This document shows positions 25,197-34,570 of a stretch of DNA of 64,000 bases, one piece after another. This DNA is from Brevundimonas vitisensis (GTDB lineage Bacteria > Pseudomonadota > Alphaproteobacteria > Caulobacterales > Caulobacteraceae): assembly GCF_016656965.1 (NCBI RefSeq), contig NZ_CP067977.1, forward strand, positions 1,116,001-1,180,000, given 5' to 3'. Numbering within the stretch: the stretch's first letter is position 1; every line of letters starts with the position of its first letter. The notes beneath the pieces were generated by a model that had not been told where the DNA came from, did no database searches, and was given only the letters and a program-made list of their open reading frames with translations. The position numbers were made by a program, and so were the translations under genes.

Positions 25197-27029
25197 TCAG
25201 GCTTGCGCCGCAACCCAGTCGTTGATGACGCCTTCCAGCACCTTCAGCGGCACCCCGCCGGCCGCCAGGCCGACGTCATGGAAGCCCTTGATGTCGAACC
25301 GGTCGCCCAGGGTCGCTTTGGCCTGTTCGCGCAGACGCACCCATTCCGAATGGCCGACCTTGTAGCTGGAGGCCTGGCCCGGCCAGACGGCATAGCGCTC
25401 GACCTCGGTCGTGACGGCGCTTTCCTGGTCGCCCAGGGTCTCGACCATATAGCGGATGCCCTGTTCGCGGCTCCAGCGCTTGTAGTGCAGGCCGGAATCC
25501 ACGACCAGGCGCGCGGCGCGGAACATCAGGGACTGAATGGCCCCGATCTGGCCCCAGGGGTCGTTGGCATACATGCCGATCTCGTCGGCCAGCTGCTCGG
25601 AATACAGGCCCCAGCCCTCGGTATAGGCCGAGAAGCCCAGCACCTTCATCAGGATCGGCGCGTCGGGATTTTCCTGCTGCAGGGCGATCTGGAAGTGATG
25701 GCCCGGCACCGCCTCGTGATAGGTCAGGGTCGGCAGGGTGAATTTCGGCCATTCGGCCGTGTCGCGCAGGTTGATGTAATAGGCGCCGGGCCGCGAGCCA
25801 TCCAGCGCCGGGCCCTGATAGTAGCCGCCGGGCGCGCCGGCCTCGATGTCCTTGGGCACCCGCCGGATGTCGCAGGCCGATTTCGGCAGGCGGCCGAAAT
25901 ATTCCGGCATCCGGGCCATGCAGGCATCCATCTGCACGTTCAGGTCGGCGATCAGCTGTTCCTTGGCCTCGTCCGTATTGGAATAGACCTGACCCGGCAG
26001 GTTCGCGATCGAGGCGATGCGCTGGCCCACCGTGCCCTCGGTCAGGCCCTGGGCCCGCAGCAGGACATCGGCGCGCGCCGACAGTTCGGCCACCTGTTCC
26101 AGGCCCATCTGGTGGACCTCTTCGCCGGTCATGTCGGTGGTGGTGAAGAATTTCAGCCCATAGCCATAATAGCGGTCTCCGCCCTCCAGACGCCACACCC
26201 CGGCATCGTGGGTGGCATTGGGACGCTGGGCCGCCAGGGTGTCGCGCTGACGCTTCAGGGCCGGCAGGACCGTTTCATTGACGATGGCGAGCGCGCGTCC
26301 GGCCCAGTCGCCCTCCAGCCCCTTGTCCGCCGCCCGGCGCGCAACCGAGGTCACCAGGGTCATTCCGGCGGGATCGGCGTTCAGCATGGCGTCCATCTGG
26401 ACCGTCGTCTTGTCGATGACGAAGTCCGGCGGCACGGCCCCGGCCGCGAAATCGGCCAGCATCCGCTCGGTCTCCTGGTCGAACGCCGTGCCCATGGCCG
26501 ACAGACGCGACAGATAGGCCTCAGCATCCTCGGCGGTCTCGATCGTGTGCTGGCTGTCCAGGAAATCGGGCAGGGAGCGATAGGCCCCGCTCAGCTGGCT
26601 GACCGTATAGGGCGAGGGGAACAGACCGCCGCCATAGGGAAAGGCCTGCCCTTCCTGGGCGGTGTCACCGAAGAATTTGACCGAGTCGTAGTGGATCTTC
26701 GACGCGCTGGAGAGGGTGGAGCGGTCGATGGCGTTCAGCTCGGCCATCAGGCCGTTGAACTCGATCTTGTCCGCCTCGATCTTGGCCAGCGACCGATCGT
26801 CCAGACGCGACTTCATCACCGCTGCCGGGCCCTTGTCGAGACCCAGGCTGGTCAGGGTTTCAGGCGAGGTCATCAGCATCTGGCGGACGATCTTGTCCAT
26901 CACCGCCGTCAGAGCCGCATCACCGGACGATGCGGTGGCGGCCGGCGCCGTCTGGGCCAGGGCCTGACCCGAGGCGGCAAAGCTGGAGGCGGCGATGGAA
27001 ACGGCGAGGAAACGGCGGCGGTCGAACAT
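25197..27029 (-). CDS. DUF885 family protein, likely secreted zinc metallopeptidase-like
   Basis: A 610-residue protein with a Tat-like signal (FDRRRFLAVSIAAS, cleavage near AQTAP). The DUF885 hallmark LTYHEAVPGHHFQIAL carries the presumed metal ligands, with EGWGLYSEQLADEIG further on as second conserved block. DUF885 proteins resemble thermolysin-clan peptidases, but substrates are rarely known. It is a single gene between the lipoprotein and cckA. Confidence 0.85.
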   Translation of the reverse strand: MFDRRRFLAVSIAASSFAASGQALAQTAPAATASSGDAALTAVMDKIVRQMLMTSPETLTSLGLDKGPAAVMKSRLDDRSLAKIEADKIEFNGLMAELNAIDRSTLSSASKIHYDSVKFFGDTAQEGQAFPYGGGLFPSPYTVSQLSGAYRSLPDFLDSQHTIETAEDAEAYLSRLSAMGTAFDQETERMLADFAAGAVPPDFVIDKTTVQMDAMLNADPAGMTLVTSVARRAADKGLEGDWAGRALAIVNETVLPALKRQRDTLAAQRPNATHDAGVWRLEGGDRYYGYGLKFFTTTDMTGEEVHQMGLEQVAELSARADVLLRAQGLTEGTVGQRIASIANLPGQVYSNTDEAKEQLIADLNVQMDACMARMPEYFGRLPKSACDIRRVPKDIEAGAPGGYYQGPALDGSRPGAYYINLRDTAEWPKFTLPTLTYHEAVPGHHFQIALQQENPDAPILMKVLGFSAYTEGWGLYSEQLADEIGMYANDPWGQIGAIQSLMFRAARLVVDSGLHYKRWSREQGIRYMVETLGDQESAVTTEVERYAVWPGQASSYKVGHSEWVRLREQAKATLGDRFDIKGFHDVGLAAGGVPLKVLEGVINDWVAAQA

Positions 27030-27145
27030 GAAATGAGAACTCCTGATCAGCCGTCATCGAAGCGCGGCCGTCGTTGATTGGCAAGTTACCGATCCGTCAG
27101 AGGCCAATGTCCGCTCCCCTCCGCAGCATGGGAGGAAACTCAACT

Positions 27146-27215
27146 CTCCTCTCCATCGCCCGGCGATGGGGAGGTGGCGCGGCGGCCACTGGGCCGCCGT
27201 GACGGAGGGGGCGAC
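27146..27215. repeat. Intergenic repeat, left of the DUF559 remnant
   Basis: CTCCTCTCCATCGCCCGGCG followed by ATGGGGAGGTGGCGCGGCGG, CCGCCGTGACGGAGGGGGCG. Same family as 34335-34400, 40531-40590 and 41034-41097. Confidence 0.8.
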
Positions 27216-27367
27216 CCTGGCGGAAGACGCTCCAGCGCCGTCCTGCCGATGAAGTCGAGGACATGGGGAAGTTCGTCCCTGACGTCTCGCGCGGTGATGC
27301 GGATCACGCGGATGTTGCGCGTCGCCAGCCCCGCCGATCGCCGCCGGTCCAGTTCGGCCCGTGGATG

Positions 27368-27417
27368 CGCCGTGCCACCTCCCCATGCCAAGTCATGGGG
27401 AGGAGAAATCAGGCTCA
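27368..27417. repeat. Intergenic repeat, right of the DUF559 remnant
   Basis: The 44 bases at 27374-27417 are identical to 40988-41031: a CCTCCCCATGC/GCATGGGGAGG-type palindrome plus an AGAAATCAGGCTCA tail. It ends at the cckA stop region. Confidence 0.85.
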
Positions 27418-29517
27418 GGCCGTGCGCAGCTGCTGCTTGACCCGCTCGGCCAGGGTCTTGATGTCCAGCGGCTTGGGCAGGAAGGACACGCCCGCCTCGT
27501 CCTGCAACAGATCCGAGAAGTCGCTTTCGGCATATCCGGAGATGAACATCACCGGGGCATCCCCCAGGAAGGGCCGCGCCTTCTTCAGCAGAGAGGGACC
27601 GTCCAGCCCAGGCATGATCACGTCAGAGATCAGCATATCGATCCGGCCCGCCCATTCTTCGGCCAGGACCAGGGCCTCCTCGCCGTCACCGGCTTCAATC
27701 ACCTCATAGCCGCGCTGACGCAGCAGGCGGGCTGCGATCTTGCGAACCGCCGGTTCATCCTCGACGAACAGGATGCGCCCGGCCCCGGACAGGTCGCGCG
27801 GGGCCTTGATCTTGACCTCGACCGGGGCGACCTCGGCCAGCTCGGCCTCTGCGGCTGCCGGCAGGAAGATGCGGAACACCGCCCCGCCCGTTTCGGCATT
27901 GGTCACCCCGATATGACCGCCGGCCTGCTGCACGATGCCATAGACGGTGGCCAAGCCCATGCCGGTGCCCTCGTTCACCGCCTTGGTCGTGAAGAAGGGC
28001 TCGAAGATCTTGTCCAGCAGCTCGGGCGGCACGCCCGGCCCGGTGTCGGCGACCTCGATCAAGGCCACTTCGATATCGACCGGGGCGTCCATCCAGCCCT
28101 GGCTGCGGGCCTCGTCGGGCGACAGGCGGCGCGTGCGGATGGTGACGACGCCCGCCCCCGGCTCGACCACGCCGCGCATCGCGTCGCGGGCATTGACGGC
28201 CAGATTCATCACCGCCGTTTCCAGCTGGCTCTTGTCCGCCAGCACGACCGGCAGATCGCGGCCATAGTCGGTTTCCAGCCGCACGTCCTCGCGCAGCAGG
28301 CGACGCAGCAGCACGGCGAACTCGCCCACCAGTTCGCCCAGGTCCAGCCGTTCGCGCCGCACGGTCGACTTGCGCGAAAAGGCCAGCAGCTTGCGGACAA
28401 GGTCGGCGGCGCGGATCGCCGTCTGGCGGATCTCGTTCAGCCCGTCATAGGAGGGGTCGCCCACCGGATGCCGTTCCAGAAGGTCCGACAGCTGCAGCTG
28501 GATGGTGGTCAGAAGGTTGTTGAAGTCGTGCGCCACCCCGCCCGCCAGCTGGCCCACGGCCTGCATCTTCTGGGCCTGGAACAGCTGCACCTCCATCGAC
28601 TTCTGCGAGGACACGTCGAACAGCCATATCCGCCGGGCCTCGCCCTCGGGCGCGACATACAGGTGCAGCATCCGGTCGGGATGGGCGCGGGCCACCAGTT
28701 CAATCGGGCCGGACGACCCGGCCGCCAGCTTGGTTCGCGCCTCGGTGACGCCGCCCGGCTCGAACAGATGGCCAAAGGCCGCGTCGCGAGAATGGGCCGG
28801 GCCGGTCAGGGCCCCCAGGGCCGCATTGGGCGCTTCCACCCGCCCGGCGAACAGGTCGGCATGGGCGATGACGCAGGACCCGAACGGCGCCCCCGCCGCC
28901 ATGGCCCGGCCATCAGCGCCGGACGACGGGCTTACCACCGGGGCGGACGGCACCACGGCCACCTCGACCTCGGGCGCGGCGCGGACCAGAAACCGGCCCT
29001 CGCCCGCCTGTCCGATCAGGACCTCGATCTCGCGCTCGCCCACGGTGACGATGGCGCGCCCCTGCTGACCCTGCCGCGCCTGGGCAAAGGCCATGTAGAG
29101 CGCCTGGCCCGACCGTCCGGCCGAGGCGGATTTGGGCAGGGCCACGGTCGCGCCGTTCTGCTCGGCCCAGGCCGCATTGAAGGCCAGCACCTGACCCGAG
29201 GCCCAGACCAGGGCCGCCGGTTCGGACAGGGCGTCCAGCATCTCGACCGCTGTATCGCCGCTGGGCGCACGGGCCGTCTCATTCCGGTTGAAGGCGAACA
29301 GGCCGATCAGGGCCACGGCCCCGGCGGCGAAGATCAGGATGAAGCCCGGCGCGCTGAACGGCTCGGCCCGAAACGCCGGATAGGCCATGGCCGCCACGAC
29401 CACCACCATGCCGCACACCATGGCGACCAGCAACGGATCGATGAACGGCCGGGTCGTCGGCGAGGGATGCGATGTCTGCGAGACCGCCGCCTCGGCTGTC
29501 GTTTGGGCCAGGGCCAT
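27415..29517 (-). CDS. cckA: Cell-cycle hybrid histidine kinase CckA
   Basis: A 700-residue membrane kinase with two N-terminal membrane segments (LLVAMVCGMVVVVAAMAYPA, GFILIFAAGAVALIGLFAF), PAS-like regions, the HisKA block GGVAHDFNNLLTTIQ, HATPase motifs (NLAVNARDAM, ADTGPGVP, GTGMGLATVYGIV) and a C-terminal receiver (MLISDVIMPGLDG). The tail GYAESDFSDLLQDEAG is highly typical of CckA. In Caulobacter CckA passes phosphate through ChpT to CtrA and CpdR. ctrA lies 3 kb downstream on the same strand. Confidence 0.95.
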   Translation of the reverse strand: MALAQTTAEAAVSQTSHPSPTTRPFIDPLLVAMVCGMVVVVAAMAYPAFRAEPFSAPGFILIFAAGAVALIGLFAFNRNETARAPSGDTAVEMLDALSEPAALVWASGQVLAFNAAWAEQNGATVALPKSASAGRSGQALYMAFAQARQGQQGRAIVTVGEREIEVLIGQAGEGRFLVRAAPEVEVAVVPSAPVVSPSSGADGRAMAAGAPFGSCVIAHADLFAGRVEAPNAALGALTGPAHSRDAAFGHLFEPGGVTEARTKLAAGSSGPIELVARAHPDRMLHLYVAPEGEARRIWLFDVSSQKSMEVQLFQAQKMQAVGQLAGGVAHDFNNLLTTIQLQLSDLLERHPVGDPSYDGLNEIRQTAIRAADLVRKLLAFSRKSTVRRERLDLGELVGEFAVLLRRLLREDVRLETDYGRDLPVVLADKSQLETAVMNLAVNARDAMRGVVEPGAGVVTIRTRRLSPDEARSQGWMDAPVDIEVALIEVADTGPGVPPELLDKIFEPFFTTKAVNEGTGMGLATVYGIVQQAGGHIGVTNAETGGAVFRIFLPAAAEAELAEVAPVEVKIKAPRDLSGAGRILFVEDEPAVRKIAARLLRQRGYEVIEAGDGEEALVLAEEWAGRIDMLISDVIMPGLDGPSLLKKARPFLGDAPVMFISGYAESDFSDLLQDEAGVSFLPKPLDIKTLAERVKQQLRTA

Positions 29518-29643
29518 GGGACCTCACGCGCGAATCAGAGTTCGGATGATACGCCACATTTGGCACAGGTGCCCGGCACGACGAACCTCGACAGGCCAAG
29601 CGGCTGACGGCAGGCTCTGCCCCGTGCAAGCCGGGGATGTTCG

Positions 29644-32103
29644 ATGACCATCAGCAAGACCGAAGCCTTGATTGCCGCCCGCATCGCCCTGGGCGAAGTC
29701 GCGGCGCTGGGTGGCGGGGACGCCGGCCCGACCGTCGATGCCGGTTTTCTGCGCCGACTGCTGCTGGGCCTTCCCTTCCCGGCCGCCGACCATGAGGCGG
29801 TCGCCGACCAGCATCCTGGCTATCCGATCCCCGCCGGAGAGGCACCCGTTCCGATCGCCGCGCCCGGCCTGCGGATATCCGGTGCCATCATTCGCGGCGT
29901 CCTGGACCTGTCGGACTGCATCGGACACGGCGGTCAGGGCCTGCCGGCCCTGGCGCTGGAGCATTGCCGGCTGGAAGGCGACGGCGGCGTCGATCCGGAT
30001 GCTGTCGATGTGCGATTAAGCCTGGATGTGTCCCACGCCCGGCTGGCGCGATTGTCGCTGCGTGGCTCCCAGGCCGGATACATCCGTGGCCGCGAAGTCT
30101 CGATCGACGGCCCCCTGGACCTGGGCGGACTTGCTCCCCTGAACGAAGCGGCTCCGACATCACCCACCGATGATGATCTGTCGACTGTCCGGGCATGGTT
30201 CGATCGGGTGGCAGAGGCCGCCAGAGCCGAGCCCGCTTCCGTGCGCGAAGGCAAGGGCGCGCTCTTCCACGACACCGAACCCCTGCCCGGCCTGATCAGC
30301 CTCGCCGCCTGGCCTTCGGCGTCGGGCGATCACTGTTGGCTGGAGCTGACCGGGGCGCGCATTGCCGGCCGGATTACGCTGGATGACGCCAGGTTGAGGG
30401 CTCCGGCCCCGCGCGATCCAGCGATGGTGGCCAGGGTCGGCCCCCGGTTTGCCCTGGGCCTGATGGAGGCCGAGGTCGGTGGGGGATGCGTCGCCCTCGG
30501 ACCCTGCTCGATCGCGGGCGGGATCGATCTGGTCTCGGCCCGCATCCAGGGAGAGCTGAACCTGCGCGGCAGTCGGGTGAGCGAGGGCGAAGGCCCGGCC
30601 CTGTCGGCACGCAATGCCTCGATCGTCGGCGGAATCATCCTGGACCGGGCGCTTCTGACGGGGTCGACCGACCTGAACGATGCCCGCCTGGGGGCCAACC
30701 TTGACCTGCGCGGCACAGGGCTGAACGGCCGGGGCAAGATCGCGGTCACGGCCCGGAACACCCGGATAGAGGGCGACATCGTCCTGACCGACGGTGCCTG
30801 CATCCTGGGCTCAATCAGTTTGCACGGGGCCAGCGCGAACTTCCTGCACCTGTCCAGGGCGCGCCTGGCCGGGGACACGACCCTGGTGGCGCGACACGCG
30901 CGGTTCGACCAGATCGAACTGCTGGGCGATTGCGTGCTGATCGGCGGGGCCAGCTTCGTCAATGCCGAGGTGCGCTCGGACATCATCGTCACCCATGCCA
31001 TCGTTCTGGGGAACCGGGGCCAGGCCGCGCTCGATCTGGAAGGGGTCCGCATCGGCGCCAATCTGGGCCTCCACGATCAGGTCGTGCTGAACCGTGCGCT
31101 GAACCTGAAAAGCGTCGCCACGGGCGACCAGATGCTGCTTCAGGACGTGACCCTCATCGGCGGTGGCGTGATCGCAGCCAATGGCGTGAAGGTCGGCTCC
31201 AGCCTGCGCCTTCGCAAGCTGCACGGGGCGACCGCCTTGGACCTGTCGGATGCGTCATGCGCCATCCTGGACGACGACCCTTCCGCCTATGGCAGCGGAC
31301 GGCTCGGTCTCAACGGGCTGACCTATCAGCGTCTGGCACGGGCCAGTTTCACCGGTCGCTGCGTCGATGACCGCGCGGCCTGGCTGAGCGGCTTCAGGCC
31401 CGAAACGGACCGCGAAACGGCGATCAGTCCGCAGCCCTACCATCACCTGGCACGCGTGCTTGCGGGACAGGGCCAAGTCGATGATGCGCGCGATATCCAG
31501 GTGCTGCTGGCCGATCGCCGCCGCGCGGCCGGCAAGCCCCTGATTTGGTCCGAAGGCTGGCTGACCGGCCTTGGCCGCTGGACCCTGCATCTATCGACGG
31601 GCCTGTTCGGCAAGCTGTTCGGATACGGGCTGAAGCCGACCCGCGCGGTGACGACCCTGGCCGTGGCCCTCGTGGCGGGCTGGGCCTTCTTCGGCTGGGC
31701 GAACTGGCGCGGGGCCATGGTGATCGACCAGCAGGCCGTCGCCTCCATCGCCCAGGCCGGGCGCGTCGGTGCCCCGGCGCCTACCGACGACGAAATGGTC
31801 CAGAACATCCCCTGTGGCGATGCCGTCAGGCCCTCACTCTATGCGCTGGACGTCTTCATTCCCCTGGTCGACCTGTTGCAGGAGACCGAGTGCGAGATCG
31901 GCGAGGCCGAGGGGACGGCGCGGGCCATGCCGCTGTTCCAGGGGATCACGATCGGGTCGGGCGAGGCCGCTCGCACCCTGTTCGGCGAGATCGAGGTCTA
32001 TCGCTTTGCCAAGGCCTTCTATGCCCTGGCCGGGTGGCTGATCCTGTCGCTGTCGATCCTGACCTTCTCCGGCGTCATGCAGCGCTCCGGAGAGACCGGC
32101 TAG
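29644..32103 (+). CDS. Large repeat-rich protein with C-terminal membrane anchor
   Basis: An 819-residue protein. Residues ~75-570 have repeated A/V-x-L-x-L-x-G-x-x-I/V blocks (LRISGAIIRGVLDLSDC, LDLGGL, ARIAGRITLDDARL, IQGELNLRGSRV, GANLDLRGTGL), as in pentapeptide-like or left-handed beta-helix proteins. The C-terminal part has membrane segments (TTLAVALVAGWAFFGWAN, ALAGWLILSLSILTFSGVM) around a polar loop with two Cys. Similar architectures are annotated only as membrane-associated proteins. Function is unknown. Confidence 0.65.
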   Translation: MTISKTEALIAARIALGEVAALGGGDAGPTVDAGFLRRLLLGLPFPAADHEAVADQHPGYPIPAGEAPVPIAAPGLRISGAIIRGVLDLSDCIGHGGQGLPALALEHCRLEGDGGVDPDAVDVRLSLDVSHARLARLSLRGSQAGYIRGREVSIDGPLDLGGLAPLNEAAPTSPTDDDLSTVRAWFDRVAEAARAEPASVREGKGALFHDTEPLPGLISLAAWPSASGDHCWLELTGARIAGRITLDDARLRAPAPRDPAMVARVGPRFALGLMEAEVGGGCVALGPCSIAGGIDLVSARIQGELNLRGSRVSEGEGPALSARNASIVGGIILDRALLTGSTDLNDARLGANLDLRGTGLNGRGKIAVTARNTRIEGDIVLTDGACILGSISLHGASANFLHLSRARLAGDTTLVARHARFDQIELLGDCVLIGGASFVNAEVRSDIIVTHAIVLGNRGQAALDLEGVRIGANLGLHDQVVLNRALNLKSVATGDQMLLQDVTLIGGGVIAANGVKVGSSLRLRKLHGATALDLSDASCAILDDDPSAYGSGRLGLNGLTYQRLARASFTGRCVDDRAAWLSGFRPETDRETAISPQPYHHLARVLAGQGQVDDARDIQVLLADRRRAAGKPLIWSEGWLTGLGRWTLHLSTGLFGKLFGYGLKPTRAVTTLAVALVAGWAFFGWANWRGAMVIDQQAVASIAQAGRVGAPAPTDDEMVQNIPCGDAVRPSLYALDVFIPLVDLLQETECEIGEAEGTARAMPLFQGITIGSGEAARTLFGEIEVYRFAKAFYALAGWLILSLSILTFSGVMQRSGETG

Positions 32104-33176
32104 CGCCGTTTCCGCTTCTGCATGACGAAGCCGATCACCTTGGCGGCGGCGTCGAAATGTTCGCGCGGGATGGTCTCGTCGATGTCGACGGCGGCATAGA
32201 GGGCGCGGGCCAGGGGCACGTTCTCGACCACCGGCACGTCGTGCTCGCGCGCGACCTCGCGGATGCGCAGGGCCAGGGCGTCCACCCCCTTGGCCACGCA
32301 GACGGGGGCGGCGTCGCCCTGGTCCGGCTCATAGCGCAGGGCCACCGAATAGTGGGTCGGGTTGGTCACGATCACCGTGGCCGTGGGCACGTTCTGCATC
32401 ATCCGCTGGCGGCTGCGCTGCATGCGGATCTGCTTCAGCTTGGCCTTGATGTGCGGGTCGCCCTCGGACTGTTTGTAGTCTTCCTTGACCTCTTCCTTGG
32501 TCATCTTCATCCGCTCGTTGAAGCGGTATTTCTGCCAGAGGAAATCGCCCGCCGCCGTCAGCCCCAGGAACACCAGGGCAGAGGCCATCAGGGCCACGAC
32601 CAGATCCCGCGCGAACGGCAGAATGGACGCCGGGCTCATGGCCGCCAGGTTCTCCAGCTCGCGCGCATGGGGGCTGAGCACGCCCCAGCAGATGGCGCAG
32701 ACAGCGATCAGCTTCAGCAGAGTCTTCAGGAACTGGAACAGGCCGTCGGGTCCGAAGATGCGCTTGAACCCGGCGGCAGGGCTGATCTTTTCCCAGCTCG
32801 GCTTCATCTTCTCGCCCGAGAAGATCAGGCCCGACTGCGCCAGATGTCCGCCCGCCCCGCCGACGATCACCGCCGCCATCAGGGCGGCCATGAAGGGGGC
32901 GACGGCCCACAGGGCCTGGGCCCCGATCTCGACCCCCGCCCCCGCATCCAGTCCGCCCAGCATGGCGTGGGGCGAGGCGATGAAGGGCAGAAGGGCCTCG
33001 GCCATCGACCCGGCGAACCAGCCGCCCATCATCAGGAGCACCGCCGCAGCCCCCATCAGCGACAGGGCAGAGCCGACGTCTGCCGACTTGGCGACGTCGC
33101 CTTTCTTTCGCGCCTCCTCGAGTTTTCGCGGGGTCGCCTCTTCTGTCTTGGAGTCGGGATCGGGCTTGTCAGCCAC
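32100..33176 (-). CDS. flhB: Flagellar export switch protein FlhB
   Basis: A 358-residue inner-membrane protein of the flagellar type III export gate. The GTG start gives VADKPDPDSKTEEATPRKLE, the classic FlhB opening. Four hydrophobic segments precede the cytoplasmic part, which has the self-cleaving NPTH site (VTNPTHYSVAL). Cleavage there switches export from rod/hook to filament subunits. It overlaps the end of fliR by 8 nt, in the order fliQ-fliR-flhB. Confidence 0.94.
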   Translation of the reverse strand: MADKPDPDSKTEEATPRKLEEARKKGDVAKSADVGSALSLMGAAAVLLMMGGWFAGSMAEALLPFIASPHAMLGGLDAGAGVEIGAQALWAVAPFMAALMAAVIVGGAGGHLAQSGLIFSGEKMKPSWEKISPAAGFKRIFGPDGLFQFLKTLLKLIAVCAICWGVLSPHARELENLAAMSPASILPFARDLVVALMASALVFLGLTAAGDFLWQKYRFNERMKMTKEEVKEDYKQSEGDPHIKAKLKQIRMQRSRQRMMQNVPTATVIVTNPTHYSVALRYEPDQGDAAPVCVAKGVDALALRIREVAREHDVPVVENVPLARALYAAVDIDETIPREHFDAAAKVIGFVMQKRKRR

Positions 33177-33939
33177 CCGCGCCTCCCACGAAGATCCGGG
33201 CCAGGGCGCGATAGCGGTCGATGAAGACCGTGCCCAGAACCCCCAGCGACAGAGCAAAAACCGACAGGCCCAGGATAACGCTGAGCGGGGCGGCGGCGAA
33301 GAAGACCTGGAACGACGGCATGACCCGCCCGACCAGTCCGGACGCCAGGTTGAAGATGATGGCGAACACGATGACCGGCGCCGACAGCTGAACCCCCAGC
33401 ATAAAGCTGTCGCCCAGGGTGCGGATGGCCAGGCTGGCGAAGTCCGCGGTCACCAGCGGCCGGGCCGGGGCGATCAGGTCATAGGACCCCACCAGGCCGG
33501 CGATGAACAGGTGATGGGTGTCGGTGGCAAAGATCAGCGTCGTGCCCAGAAGCATCAGAAAGGCCGCGATGGTCGTGCCGGGCTGGGCCTGAAGCGGATT
33601 GGCCGTCTGGGCGAAGCTCAGCGTGGTCTGCAACGAGACGATCTCACCGGCCGTGGCCAGGGCCGTGGTGAAGGCGCGAAGCACCGCCCCGATGGCCAGG
33701 CCCACGATCACCTCGCGCAGCACCCATCCGACCATGCCGCCGACCGTGGCGGGCAAGGCCGGCAGCGCGCCCTGAACGACCGGCCACAGGGCCAGGGACA
33801 CCACCAGTGCCAGCGAGAGGCGGATGCGCGGCGGCACATAGCTTTCGCCGACGCCGGGGATCAGCATCAGGATGGCCCCGATCCGGGCGAAGATCAGTCC
33901 CCCCGCCCAGACCTGTTCGGCGGTGGCGTAGCCGTCCAC
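33169..33939 (-). CDS. fliR: Flagellar export gate protein FliR
   Basis: A 256-residue protein with about six membrane segments, opening MDGYATAEQVWAGGLIFARI. The RIGAILMLIPGVGE and HHLFIAGLVGSYD blocks are typical of FliR. It is directly preceded by fliQ (no gap) and overlaps flhB. Confidence 0.93.
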   Translation of the reverse strand: MDGYATAEQVWAGGLIFARIGAILMLIPGVGESYVPPRIRLSLALVVSLALWPVVQGALPALPATVGGMVGWVLREVIVGLAIGAVLRAFTTALATAGEIVSLQTTLSFAQTANPLQAQPGTTIAAFLMLLGTTLIFATDTHHLFIAGLVGSYDLIAPARPLVTADFASLAIRTLGDSFMLGVQLSAPVIVFAIIFNLASGLVGRVMPSFQVFFAAAPLSVILGLSVFALSLGVLGTVFIDRYRALARIFVGGAGG

Positions 33940-34203
33940 CTACATGCCCGCTATTCGGGCCGCGATCTCGCGCATGAAACCGCCCAGCAAGGCCCCCATC
34001 AGCGGCAGGAACAGCAGCAGGGACACGAAGATGGCGATGATCTTGGGCGCATAGACCAGGGTCTGTTCCTGAATCTGGGTCAGGGCCTGGAACAGGCCGA
34101 TGCCGACACCGACCACCAGCCCGACCACCAGCACGGGCAGGCACAGCTGGATCGTCAGCCAGACGGCGTCGCGCCCCACATCCAGAACTTCCGCGCCGTT
34201 CAT
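33940..34203 (-). CDS. fliQ: Flagellar export gate protein FliQ
   Basis: An 87-residue protein with two membrane hairpin segments. VWLTIQLCLPVLVVGLVVG and QALTQIQEQTLVYAPKI are strongly conserved FliQ blocks. The ATG at 34203 has AAAGGAG about 7 nt upstream; a GTG 6 nt earlier is too close to that site. Confidence 0.93.
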   Translation of the reverse strand: MNGAEVLDVGRDAVWLTIQLCLPVLVVGLVVGVGIGLFQALTQIQEQTLVYAPKIIAIFVSLLLFLPLMGALLGGFMREIAARIAGM

Positions 34204-34302
34204 GAACACTCCTTTGGGCCTGCCGGCCCCCGATCGGGGTCGAGGGCCTGCTTGAGGCCGGACCGGAACGCCGAAACTGGGCAGAAAATGCCGGGAGCGT
34301 GG

Positions 34303-34317
34303 TTAACGAGGCGTTAG
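34303..34317 (-). promoter_or_regulatory. CtrA-like box before fliQ-fliR-flhB
   Basis: TTAACGAGGCGTTAG gives TTAA-N7-TTAG, the correct spacing for CtrA, about 100 nt upstream of fliQ. In Caulobacter the fliQR operon is an early CtrA-activated operon. Confidence 0.6.
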
Positions 34318-34334
34318 GACGCCAGGATTCAGCG

Positions 34335-34515
34335 TCTCCTCCCCATGCCGAGGCATGGGGAGGTGGCACGGTGCAGCTTCGCGCCGTGACGGAGGGGGAG
34401 AGACGGTGGCTGAGGCAAGAACTCTGACTTCGATTTTTTTCCGCCCGTGTCGCCCCCTCCGTCACGGCGGCCTGGGGCCGCCGCGCCACTTCCCCATCTG
34501 CGATGGGGAGGAGAA
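34335..34515. repeat. Inverted pair of intergenic repeats with no gene between
   Basis: 34335-34400 carries CTCCCCATGCC/GGCATGGGGAG and CGCCGTGACGGAGGGGGAG. 34451-34515 carries the inverse (CCCCCTCCGTCACGGCGG ... CCCATCTGCGATGGGGAGGAG). About 50 nt, including a T run, separates them. This is the same family that surrounds the DUF559 genes but here is empty. Confidence 0.8.
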
Positions 34516-34570
34516 AAGCGCCCACACCGGCCCCTGACTTGCAGGAACAGGCGCAAAGGAGGCCAAAGCC

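Larger units (their letters stand above)
27140..27419 (-). pseudogene. Truncated DUF559 remnant between two repeats
   Basis: About 48 residues of a DUF559 protein remain (RAELDRRRSAGLATRNIR, then VIRITARDVRDELPHVLDF and IGRTALERL). They nearly match the C-terminal half of the intact gene at 40443-40949. The N-terminal half, with the ILDF and ExDG blocks, is missing and is replaced directly by repeat sequence. The region lies between two repeat blocks (27146-27215 and 27368-27417). Confidence 0.8.

Noticed and set aside
25125..27077. Long open frame (650 codons) on the plus strand
   Set aside because: It is the mirror of the DUF885 gene; its composition is Gly/Gln/His/Arg-rich without domains, typical of antisense frames in GC-rich DNA.
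27361..29607. Long open frame (748 codons) antisense to cckA
   Set aside because: No motif and the composition of a shadow frame; cckA on the other strand is unmistakable.
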